Made by a program: the position numbers and the translations under genes. A stretch of DNA of 64,000 bases from Ifrita kowaldi (taxonomy: Eukaryota; Chordata; Aves; Passeriformes; Cinclosomatidae), in the NCBI GenBank assembly GCA_013398055.1, contig VZRS01000484.1:2925-66924 (forward strand). Direction: 5' to 3'. The notes under the pieces are model-generated. The model saw only the letters and a program-made list of their open reading frames with translations, was not told the DNA's origin and did not search any database. This document shows, piece by piece, positions 11,861-22,640 of this stretch. Position 1 is the first letter of the stretch. Every line of letters starts with the position of its first letter.

Positions 11861-14334
11861 GCTAACTGCATATCATGCAGTGCGCCTCACTGAGCGCAGG
11901 TTGGCTGTAGAGAATGATGCTGCTTAATGTTCTCATCACCTCTGAGTCAGTACATTGCGGAAAAAACAAACGTAGGAAGTCATATAATGACGCAGATAAT
12001 ACATTACATAATTCTTAGCCATCTTGTGTGGTTTTTTTTGAAGAGCCTGCAGAAGTGATAGAGCAGTCATGGCAATTGATGAAGTGCTTTCCCTTTAATA
12101 TTGTGTCATTTTAGAAGGGTAGTCAGCAAACTGAAATCCAACTTAAGCAACTGTAACAATGGGAAGAAGAGATCAAAACATAAATCAGAAATTGCTAGAT
12201 AGTTTGCAGTTCTCACTGTTTCAGTTGGCAAATAGGCAGCAACACTGAATTGAACCTGTTCATGTTCAGGCTTCACATACAATGAAAGGCAACTGGGCAG
12301 CTCCAGGAGCTCCAAGCAAAAGATTTACCTTTCTAGTATAACCAAACAACTGTCCTGAAGCATACTGTCTGCAGTAGCATTTTGTTCAAGGTCTAAGCCT
12401 TCTAATGTAATTTCCAAAGATATTAGGGTCACCAATTATAATTTAAATTTATTGGATTGGTATCTCAGCTCAAGCACTTCAGCACTCGTGGCACCATCAG
12501 ATCTACTTAGGTGTTGCCTGATGATGTCAAAGAGGGAGCAGCAGGGTAGAGAAAAGGTAAATCTAAGGGAAACAGGTCTGTGGATAAGGAGGAGAGACAT
12601 CTTTCTCCAGAGGAGGCCTCTGTCAAATGGGCAAATGATTTCACCTTTGGGTCAAAATGCTCTAGCAGACACAGGAAGTCTTTGTTGGGGAATACAAGAG
12701 GGCAGCCCAGACAGCACAGGATCACTTTCTGGCTCATTCTGGTCTCACTCAGAGACCAAGCATCCTGCATCTGCAGGCATTGCTACTGTAATACGAGATG
12801 GCAATCATGCTCCCCCTGGACACACAGGGCACCAGGTTTTTTTTAATTTTGTTTTGTCTGCACTGACATAATTCAGGAGCGTTGGACTGAAGTTACCAAA
12901 GCTTAAAATCAACAGGGCAAAGACAGGACAAAATCAGGCTCCTCAGATCATCATTGTCTAGAAGTACCTCATTTTCACTGTGGTTCGTTTCTGCTCTTAG
13001 TCAGGATGGGTGACTCAGCCAGTGCAGGTTTGGCTGGCAGGGTGCAGCAGGGAGAGACCAATATTTCATATACCCACTGATCCCAACAAAACCAGGACCT
13101 GAGCCACATACCCAAGGAAAAGACAATATCATCTAGCCTTCTGAAAACAGATCAAGGCTAACCAACACTTAGCTGTCACTGTGATCTTGTTACCTTTAAA
13201 GTCTGGGGGAAAAAATCAAACAAAAAATGAAATGTATCTTTTAAGCCACTTTATACACATATAAACAAATCTGGACTGAATCAGCCAAAGCATAGCACAT
13301 ACAGTTTCAAGTGTCCTAGGTCAGACCTCCACAAACCTTGTTTGATTGGTCACAAGTCCAGTTTGCTCAGAGCCAGTCATTTACCTCATCAAGACAGTAT
13401 TAGAAGCAGCTTTTCTCTTCAATGTGAAATAAATTCAGACTCCTTGCTGAGAATTTTCACGCCCCTTCATCCCTTTCTCTTTGAAGACCTCGACCACCAA
13501 AGCCTCAGACTTCTTTCCCACCACATCTATAGGGGTGTTATGAAAGTTTTGCTTCCCAAGTGAGAAACTGTTTCAGATTTAGGAAAATGGATCTCCGTAT
13601 TTCCCTGTTCACATACTAAGCACTGAACAAATTAGCAGCTATTCAAGGTGCAGTCAAAATTTTCATCAGACTAACCCCCATCCCTTTCAGAGGGCTCTTA
13701 TACTATGTTTCTCATTATCCAGCATTTGAGTTCTGATATTGTAAAGACAGACTTGGAACTTCCTTTGCATTCCTAGATCCATGTTCACTTTTGACATTTG
13801 TGCCTTGACTGTGCCTTGCAGCCAGTGGAGCTCTCATTTTGTTCACAGGCAACAGATGAGGCTTGAGTGATGCGGGAAAAAGTCAGGAGAAGTCATCTCT
13901 AGCCTTGCCTATTGCATCCTCAATGCCTTTGCTGCTTAGTTTTGCTATGCCAGTACAGGTGGCAGCTGGCAAGGCAAAAGTTCAGTTTGGGAAACCAGCT
14001 GTCTCTGGGATCACAACCAGCTGATGAGCACTGCAGAAGGAAAAAAGGGAAAGAAGCACTGCAACATCTCTGAGCACACCAGGCAGTTCATTTTCACAGT
14101 ATTATTGTCTGTATCATTTCCATTCCAGCCTGTCCTCTGCATTGCCCAGAGAAATTAAACCTTATTACCACTGCTTCATCAACAACACACCGAGGCAATG
14201 GTTTAGAGGCAATATCCCTCCCTCACTTTTGAACTACAAAAAAAGGGAACGTGCCTGTGACTGAGGAATAGCTCTTGGAATCTTTGCTCTCTTTGCATCT
14301 TGGGACAAAAGGATTTATTCTTCTCTTCGTGGGA
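11861..14334. other. Gene-free stretch
   Basis: Nothing supportable is seen here beyond AT-rich non-coding sequence. Short open frames such as those near 12452-12871 and 13342-13563 lack start context, homology and conserved codon pattern. Confidence 0.45.
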
Positions 14335-14496
14335 AGTTAGTATATCTCAGTGCATAAACTGGAGAAACTAACCAGAAGAAGCCGATTGCTGCTCAGGGGT
14401 GGGCTGGGCACAGATCAGTGTGTGGCAAGCAATTCTGTTGTGCATCATTTATCTTCTCTGGGTTTTATTTCTGCCTCTCTTTTTGTTGTCTCCCTT

Positions 14497-14530
<34 letters not shown>

Positions 14531-14674
14531 CCATCATTATTATTATTGTTATTTTATTTCATTAATGTTATTGTAATTTTTTTGTAATTCTTCTCTCCAT
14601 CCCATTGAGGGAGGGGAGATTGTGGGCAAATGACATCGTGGTACTCAGTTGCGGTGTGAGGTTAAACCACAACA
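14335..14674 (+). mobile_element. Partial solo LTR of an endogenous retrovirus
   Basis: The order of blocks matches the 3' part of a common avian ERV LTR: a decayed TATA region (about 14340-14360), 'gattgctgctcagggg', 'gggctgggcacagatc', 'ttgtgcatcatttatc', a T-rich microsatellite, then 'catcccattgagggaggg' and the end 'gttaaaccacaaca'. LTRs end in CA, which fits. The 5' U3 half is missing or unrecognisable, and no internal retroviral genes are attached. The same family occurs in reverse at 60891-61489. Confidence 0.8.
14498..14530 (+). repeat. (TCA)11 microsatellite
   Basis: Eleven uninterrupted TCA units lie inside the partial LTR and are followed by ATT-type units. Other copies of this LTR family, as recalled, carry TTA/ATT repeats here, so the TCA run looks like a local replacement and expansion. 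Confidence 0.9.
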
Positions 14675-15542
14675 TCACTGCAGGCTCTGTCACTGCTATT
14701 ATCTGCACTGGGTTTAGGAAAAAGAGCTCCTCCTGCCTATTGTTTTCTCAGCCTAATCAGACTTGCCTGTTTCCACAGAAATCATGATTACACCTGTTGG
14801 TTCACTTATGACTTTCCCAGATCTGAGCTCCCCACATGTGACTGGCATGGTGTAGAGTGGGCTTTTGATGGGGAGGTGCAGACTGACTTGACCCTTTACA
14901 GAGCCATCTGTGAATGCTGTGCGTATTGCCATGGCTGCCTCATTGATGGCACTTGGAGGGTGAAGTTCATAGTGCTTTCCCCAGTAAGGGCTTTTCCTGG
15001 GTTAACTGGTTTGGGTGCTGACACATGTAGAGATGAAGGGATGTGACGAAACACTCTGCAAGCTAGTGGGAGCAGGGAGTGCAAAGCCCATTCCAGGACA
15101 CTGATGACCATATCACTGGTATCTTGCTTTTGTCTTATAGTTTCGTTCCTTTCCTTTGCCTTCCATTACTACTCCTCTCCACAAACCCCAGGACGGCTGG
15201 CAACAGTCACCTCTAGACAGCCATAGTGCTCTGTACTGTGCAGCAAGGGGAGTCCCTCTCTTCATCACTGCTCCAAATTCCTCTTCCTGTGCTCCCTCTG
15301 CATCTACTATTGTAGTAATAACACCTATATTGCATAGAGCTAATGTATACTAGCATTATACTGAAAGTACATTTTTGCCTTTACTGGCAATAGTTAGTTA
15401 TGTTTCTGGCCTGGAGTAATGAGGCAGTTTAGATAACTACGACACATTTGAGAAGTATCCCACTGTTAATACATTAAAGTGTGTCTCTCTACCTTACACT
15501 CATAACTCAGCCTTTAAAACACCTGCCCCAAGCCAGTAGGAC

Positions 15543-16366
15543 CAAAAATATAAGCCTATCCTTTCACTATATAGTTTTAACATGTTGTCATGTATGTAGA
15601 GTCTTTAAGAAGAAACCTTTCCTAGGATACCTTTTTAATACCCATCACTTTCTGAGAACTCTTCATCTGCTATGAAAGAGCAGAAATGACAGTTTCAGGA
15701 ATATTAGGTCCTCTTTACCTAGGAAATCATGTCATTTCTCACATTCCTCTGGGTATCTGATGAATTTTGTGTGTAAGATGCAGAAACAATCTGCATAGCG
15801 AGGGACAAAGATTAGAGTCAAAGATTACCCAGAAGGGAAGTAGATTAAAAAGAGGTTTTAAATGAGGGAAATATTAAAATACACAACACATAAATACACA
15901 CACACACAGACACACACAGGGTGGAGGTAGCTGATGTGATTCCATTGTTTCTTGTGTGAATCCTCTTCCCTGAAGGCATGATGGCATGCATTTTAAATCA
16001 AAGGGCATTGACAGAAATAATGCATTTGCAGCCACAGATGAAAGTAACAATGCTGCACATAAGAACAAAAGCAGATGGGACACGTCTGTGTCTCTGGGGA
16101 TTAAGTGACATATGGCAGTGACATGCTTTACATTCTCAAAAATCTGCAAAATATTCAAAATAAGTTGTTTTTAATAGCTACCAAATCATTAGAACATGCC
16201 TCATTTTGTAAGTGCCCTTGCCATTGCAGTTCTTTATGCGAATGAAATTGTCTGTGAAACAACTTGCTTTTCTCCTCATACATCTTGTGTTACTTCCCTC
16301 ATAATTCATTATTGTATATTGTGTGTGTGTATGTGTGTGTGTGTGTGTGTGTATCTTCCTGTGATC
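15543..16366 (+). repeat. 0.82-kb direct repeat, copy 1
   Basis: This segment, from 'caaaaatataagcctatcc' to 'cttcctgtgatc', recurs at 16368-17188. Visible differences are one small substitution/insertion (aaatgacag here, aaattaccag in copy 2) and the GT tract after 'atgt' (10 units here, 8 in copy 2). The junction between copies is a single N. The content is AT-rich non-coding DNA with a CA tract near 15895-15920. Confidence 0.95.
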
Positions 16367-16367
16367 N
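16367..16367. other. Single-N assembly join
   Basis: One undetermined base separates the two copies of the 0.82-kb repeat. Placed exactly at the copy boundary, it looks like a contig join in the assembly rather than an uncertain base call. Confidence 0.9.
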
Positions 16368-17188
16368 CAAAAATATAAGCCTATCCTTTCACTATATAGT
16401 TTTAACATGTTGTCATGTATGTAGAGTCTTTAAGAAGAAACCTTTCCTAGGATACCTTTTTAATACCCATCACTTTCTGAGAACTCTTCATCTGCTATGA
16501 AAGAGCAGAAATTACCAGTTTCAGGAATATTAGGTCCTCTTTACCTAGGAAATCATGTCATTTCTCACATTCCTCTGGGTATCTGATGAATTTTGTGTGT
16601 AAGATGCAGAAACAATCTGCATAGCGAGGGACAAAGATTAGAGTCAAAGATTACCCAGAAGGGAAGTAGATTAAAAAGAGGTTTTAAATGAGGGAAATAT
16701 TAAAATACACAACACATAAATACACACACACACAGACACACACAGGGTGGAGGTAGCTGATGTGATTCCATTGTTTCTTGTGTGAATCCTCTTCCCTGAA
16801 GGCATGATGGCATGCATTTTAAATCAAAGGGCATTGACAGAAATAATGCATTTGCAGCCACAGATGAAAGTAACAATGCTGCACATAAGAACAAAAGCAG
16901 ATGGGACACGTCTGTGTCTCTGGGGATTAAGTGACATATGGCAGTGACATGCTTTACATTCTCAAAAATCTGCAAAATATTCAAAATAAGTTGTTTTTAA
17001 TAGCTACCAAATCATTAGAACATGCCTCATTTTGTAAGTGCCCTTGCCATTGCAGTTCTTTATGCGAATGAAATTGTCTGTGAAACAACTTGCTTTTCTC
17101 CTCATACATCTTGTGTTACTTCCCTCATAATTCATTATTGTATATTGTGTGTGTGTATGTGTGTGTGTGTGTGTATCTTCCTGTGATC
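16368..17188 (+). repeat. 0.82-kb direct repeat, copy 2
   Basis: Near-identical to 15543-16366. It begins immediately after the N and ends where copy 1 would be expected to continue into unique sequence (attctctttgg). The 3-bp length difference is accounted for by one inserted base and two fewer GT units. The likely explanation is overlapping contig ends that were not merged. Confidence 0.95.
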
Positions 17189-18769
17189 ATTCTCTTTGGA
17201 TTCTGAAAGCAATAGCTAAAAATCCCTGCAAGAGTACAGTGATAAACTAAAAAGAGAATAAATAATAGAAGAGGAGCTGCGGTGGAGGAGTCTGAAGGTT
17301 TTAGGCAAACAGCTTAAAGTTCTAGGATTTAGCTCTGATAACCATAATTTTTAATGGATTTTTCCTCTGTAGACATTCCAGTTATAACAAAGTTAAATAC
17401 AATCATTACACAACTAAACTTAACAATACCTCACAGTAAAATGGCACTATTGTGTTTGGGTTTTTTTAAACACTAGAACTTCACTGATTTTCTTCTATGA
17501 AACAGTAAAACAAACAAATAAACCAAAAGGAAAGGTACATGTCAAAATAAGAGTACATAGAGAAAAAAGTGACATAGATGTGGTGAAATACCTGCAGAAG
17601 GTACAAGGGGAGTGAATAAATGTCACAACCACAGTATCAGTGCAGTTTGAGACCTTTTATGAAGTATTGAAGGGAAGAATATATAAAAGCAGCAATGTGA
17701 TGGACCAGAAATATGCTGTTGATTGTATCTTACCATATACTTCAAAAAGATCATATATGAAAATGATTCTAGGAACTGTCTTTGAAAACAAGAATAAAAC
17801 GGAGACATCTTCTAATTCAGAAGCAAGTTAGAGTGTATATATGTTAGTATAAAGTGATATGGAAAGAATATGGTATTTTGTCTGAAAACCACTTCAGGTA
17901 CCAATAATCTTGTATGAATAAAATAATGACTTGTGTATCCAGGCTCAGGTCTCTGCCTAAAGAAATGAGTAATGGCTGGAAAACAGCTAGCAGCTGCCCT
18001 CCTCAAAAAGTTGAGAGATTATGAAAACAAAACCAGGGAACACTATGAAACAGACGTGGAATGGTTGATAATACAGGTACCATTGCTGAAAAACTAGTGG
18101 AAATCCATGGTCTGCTATCTATCATATTGTTAATATTTCATTATTCTTTACTGTGCACAACAAGCCAGAATGTGTCTCACACCAGGAGTCTCAGTTAAGA
18201 AGCTGACTACTTTGTGAACGAGCCTGGGGAACTGGAAGGGCTGGACTCTTGCCTTATAGCTCGGGGACCTTGGCGTGCAAAGCAGAGCAGGAATATCAAC
18301 CAGCCAAGACCAGACATGGCAGCAGAGCTCCTAGAAAGGAGAGAGCATCTGTCCTTCCTGGGGATGCCATATGGATAGCCTGGCCAGATGTAGCTGCAGG
18401 TTCCCTTGCTGTGCAATTCGCAGCAATTACATCCTGGAAAGAAAGATGGAAATGGAAATGCAGCTATAGCATATATTCTCCAAAGATGGGTAGCAGTTTA
18501 TATGTTGTGTCATTCAATCAATGGGCCTCTTGCACATGCAGAAGCACGGAAGGAATTCAGAGAGGTGTTTAGAAGTTTAATGTAGTCCATGAGTAACTGC
18601 TTTCCGTAGAACTCTTCATAAAACCATCAGAGGATTGGTTGCCTTGTGCCTCCCAATTGTCTGCAAACTCCAGGCGCAGTTTAGGGAACATTTTCAGATT
18701 ATTCAAGGATAAATCCTGAGGAACAATCCAGTCCTTGGTCTAGTCATTCCATGTCTCCTTTCCACTGAT
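17189..18769. other. Gene-free stretch
   Basis: AT-rich sequence with short open frames only. No exon, RNA gene or mobile element could be supported. Confidence 0.45.
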
Positions 18770-19460
18770 AAGCCCCGGCACTGGATCCAGCACCCCAGGT
18801 GTGTGTCACCAGTGCTGAGCAGAGAGGAAGGATCACCTCTCTTGGTGATCACCTTCTTGGTGGTTCTTCCTGTTGCAGCTTGGGATGCTGGTGACCTTTG
18901 CTACAAGGGTGCATTGCTGGCTTATGGTCAACTTGGTACCTGTAAGGTTCCTCGGGGCTTTCCTGCTAACGTGCTCGCCAGCCAGCAAGCCCCCAGCCTG
19001 TTCTGGTGCCTGAGGTTACTCCTCCAGTGCAGGACAAGTTTATACTTTATTTCAGTGAACTTCATGTGGTTCCTGTCAGTCATTTTTCCAGGTTTTTAAG
19101 GTCCATCTGAGTGGCAGAAAACCACATGCTGTATCATCCACTCTTCCCAGTTTTGTACCATCTGAAAACTTGCTAAGAGTGCTCTCTGTCACATCATTCA
19201 TAACAATGTTAAATAGCATTGTCCCCAGTATCCATCCCTGATAGTCTCTACCACTGGCTGGCCTTCAGCTGAACTTTTTGCTGCTGGCTACAACCCTCTG
19301 AGCCTGACAGTTCAGCCACTTCTCTGTCCACTTCACTGTTCACTTATCTGGCCTATAAGGCATAGACAAATGTCTGTGAGAATTTCTCAGAGATGGTGTC
19401 AAAAGTCTTGCTAAACCTGAGGTAGACATCGTACACTGCTCTTCCCTCAAATTTTAATGA
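18770..19460 (-). mobile_element. CR1 LINE fragment, antisense (reverse-transcriptase 3' part)
   Basis: The + strand carries reversed CR1 blocks in order: 'ccagtgctgagcagag', 'ttgggatgctggtgacctttg', 'ccatctgaaaacttgctaagag', 'aacaatgttaaatagcat', 'acaaccctctgagcctgac', 'gatggtgtcaaaagtcttgc', 'gaggtagacatcgtacactg'. On the minus strand the last part translates to a degraded LINE reverse-transcriptase block (Tyr-Leu-x-Phe-Ser-Lys-x-Phe-Asp-Thr). Stops and deletions make it non-functional. A hydrophobic open frame at 18803-19099 is a by-product of this repeat. Confidence 0.85.
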
Positions 19461-22400
19461 GTTTGTATGTTTTCCTACTGCTTCAAAGATATTTCAGAAA
19501 CAAGGTAGACACTATCAGAGGCAGTGGGTCATAAAAACTCTCAGATCCTTTACGTAGAAAATATCATGCCCTTTGCCAGTTACTTTTACTTACCAGTAAC
19601 ATACATAGGCAAGTAAGTCAGGCACTGGTTTTGGGAGACTGACTTGGCAGTTTTAAATATTGACATGCATCATCTAACCTAGTTGAAAAGACGAAATAGT
19701 CCCACTGCTTTTGTGACTGAGCGGTAGTCAGTGATGAAGCCTATTCTACCACTTACTCCTGAGAGATTCAGGCTTCCCCATCACCAGCAAACACTCCATT
19801 TGGCACACAGAGTTGTAGTGTCACAATGCATTAGCACAAACATTGTAGGGGAAAAAAGCAGAAATCTCTCTGGAGTATGAAACATTAAATATTTGAAAAT
19901 TACAGTTTAAAGAAAAAGTCTGTGAACATACAAGTCAGACTAGACTCAGTTCCCTTCTCCAAAGCAGCTGTAGCAGAGAGATGACAGTGTGGTTAGGCTA
20001 GCCAGCTCTTTGTGGTACCAGCAGCTGCTATGGCTATTTGCCAGGACGCCCCAAGGCTCCATCGCTTCTGAATCCATGTCATTTTGTAAGCAAAACCATG
20101 CAGCACACAAATACATGGTCACCCATGCCAGCTCGGCAGACTAAGAATAGATCAGCTATGACGATGTTAACAATTTTGAATACAAGAGATTGCAAAATAT
20201 TAGGATCACATTACAGAGGGGAGAGTGGAAGAAAGGATGGAAAACTAGGTGCAGTTCTGGGCTACTTCACCTCACAAAGTTTAACAGGGAAAGGGGCTTG
20301 ACTTCAGCATGGATGAAGCACACAGTGCAAAGTCAGCTTTCCAAAGCCTACACCAAAGGGTTTTGCTCAGATTTCTGCAAGTCAGACCTCCCTTGGGGGC
20401 CTGCTTCAATGCACCATGACGATGGAGGTTCCAGGACAGTCAAGCAGCCCAGTTGGGTCCAGAGACCAGTGAAGGGCACTTTTCCCTTGTAAAAGCTGAG
20501 GCAGCCAGTTTAAAAGAAAGGTTAAAGACAAGTATTATGTAAGTACTCAAGATGAGAGCAATAGTTCAGGAAGTCATTTCTTCCCTAAAGCACAGGAACA
20601 TGGGTGGGTAGGTGAGTGAAAGGACAGCAAATTTGCTCCAAACACAGAGCCTCTTTCCATAGGACAACATGTGGTGATTTTCATGGGTTTCCTTTCCACA
20701 CAAGACTTTCATAATGGAATCTGGGCCTGCTGAGGCACTGGAAAGTGCTATGGCCATAACAGAGGACAAATCACTGCTTTAATAGGCAGGGAAGCTTACT
20801 TAAGACGCTGAAGGAGAGATCCTGTGGTCAGAGCTTGTTTTTGTCATTGGTGAAAACAGCATCCAATACTAAGGTGTCAGCAAGGGGTACTGAAGGAGTG
20901 CTTACAGCATTTGGTCCTCTGGGTGCCTGTGATCATGCAGAGTATTACACAAGTAGAGAGAAGCCCCATGAAATTGATGTGTTGGTGTAATTTACCAAGT
21001 GAACCAAAATACTCTTCTTTCTTGTTTACCAGGCACTGCCATGCTAGAAAGTCACAAAGCTCCCTTGAGTATCAGCAAAAATGAAGAGAACACAAGTCAA
21101 ACAGACCTGTGAAGTGTTTATAAACCTAATTTATTATTAGCTTTAAAAGGCTTGTCTGCTTTGTTGTAGGCCAGCTTTTCTCAGGCTTGAAGGGTTTGCT
21201 AAGCACAGTAAGAGACTGGGAAGGCAGAACGAGTTGTTGTATTTTGTTTGCACTGTCAAGAAAATATTCATCACAACCCCTGTGAGAGAAGTTTTGGTCT
21301 CAATGTGCAGAGCTCTGATCAAGAGGTAAAAACCATCACATGCAGAGACTAGGAGCTGCAGTGGATGAAAAATGCTTCAGTCCAAAGTAATAATGCTTTA
21401 GAGTGCAGATTCTCTGCCAGGGATTGAATTTACACAGTCCAGAGAATACATACTCATGCTGACAGGACTGGTTTGACCTCATGGAACCTGCAGTCCATGA
21501 CCCTTATTTTCTTAGGTGGAGCTCTTAGGTAGAGTTCAGGCTGCCACTAGCCACAGCACCAAGATCTACACAGTTTTGGGGAACCAGGGTTCTGAGCAGT
21601 GTATCCCAGCAAACTGCTTGCTTTGCTGAGGGAAGATACCCAAACCTTCACCATCTACAGTTGTCATGGCAAGGAAATCTGGTCATGCAGGTTAGATGGA
21701 TGATCTCCACACCCACCCCAAAGTTGGGAACTAGGGCATCTTGGAAATTAGGCATAGACTGAAATTCTGCTAATCTTTAACGTGCTCAGTTGTTTGCACA
21801 ACAGCTTCATGTGGAGTCTGTTCCCAGTGGAAACTGAGTTAAGCGTGTAATACCAGAAATTCAATATCACTGTAACAGCTGTCAGATACTCTAGCCTTCA
21901 TACCGCCACTTCAGTAGGTGTTAACAAAATGCGCTGCCATCAGGATGAAAAAAGTGAAGGGAAGTAACCCAAAGCCTGGAAAGACTGCTACACAAAACTG
22001 AAGAGGGTATGAAGAAGGGTTGTTACTGTTTCTTGAGCATAGAGAAAGGCCTGATACATCAGCTGCAAGACATAAGGATACCTGTTATCCATACTTGGTA
22101 AAAACACAGTTTGTCTATGTAATACCAGTGCTGGCTCACAGTAGCCAGTCTCTAGGAAATAAGAGCAAGCAAATGGAAGAAGCTGGTGGTTTTGGAGCCA
22201 CAACTTTACTGACCATCAGCAGGAGGAACTCCAAGAAATGGGGACAGTCAGTAAGAGCCCCAAATTCTGTTCAGTAGTTTCTGAATGTCAGTAATGAGTT
22301 AGAGTGTTAGTTGTTTGGTTTTTTTTTAATAAATAATGCTGAAAAGCTGTGTCTGTCATATTAATGTGCAGGATTTGGGTGATATTTTTGGGAACTGCTT

Positions 22401-22500
22401 TCTAATTATAAACTTAATAAGAGGGGTTTTTCAACAAAACAGACAAGCAATGGTGACAGTGTGACCAGCTGGAATGATACACACTTTTCTTTTCCTCTAG
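19461..22500. other. Gene-free stretch before exon 2
   Basis: No exon 1 candidate (ATG, signal peptide of about 20 residues, then a donor leaving one base of a split codon) is recognisable. The last bases form the exon 2 acceptor: a pyrimidine-rich cacttttcttttcctctag ending at 22500. Confidence 0.5.
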
Positions 22501-22640
22501 TCTCTCAGCAAGGTGAAAGCCAGAGACGCTTGTACAGAGAGCTGCTGAGGAACTACAATCGTCTGGAACGACCTGTAGTGAATGACTCCCAGCCACTCGT
22601 TGTCGAGCTCCAGCTTTCCTTGCTGCAGATAATTGACGTG
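22501..22640 (+). CDS. CHRNA8: CHRNA8 exon 2: N-terminal helix and start of extracellular domain
   Basis: The 140-bp exon has the same length as alpha7 exon 2. It begins with the last two bases of a codon split with exon 1 and encodes SQQGESQRRLYRELL and the following strand, ending ...LLQIIDV. Counting mature Gly1 at the GES motif puts an N-glycosylation sequon (NDS) at residue 24, as in alpha7. The acceptor after 22500 was chosen over a second AG at 22507-22508 because only it gives 140 bp. The donor is gtaagt, a strong site, followed within 12-20 bp by a huge TCTTC repeat. Confidence 0.95.

Noticed and set aside
14350..14587. Open frames rich in Ile/Ser
   Set aside because: They are translations of the TCA/ATT microsatellite in an LTR.
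15874..16984. Two identical 94-residue open frames on the minus strand, which might suggest a duplicated gene
   Set aside because: They lie in the two copies of the probable false duplication, contain a translated CA repeat, and have no recognised homology.
18803..19099. Open frame with a hydrophobic start resembling a signal peptide, considered as exon 1
   Set aside because: It lies inside a reversed CR1 LINE and has no suitable donor leaving one base of a split codon.
22508..22508. Alternative acceptor AG at 22507-22508 for exon 2
   Set aside because: It would give a 132-bp exon; the AG at 22499-22500 gives 140 bp, the alpha7-family length, and the right codon phase.
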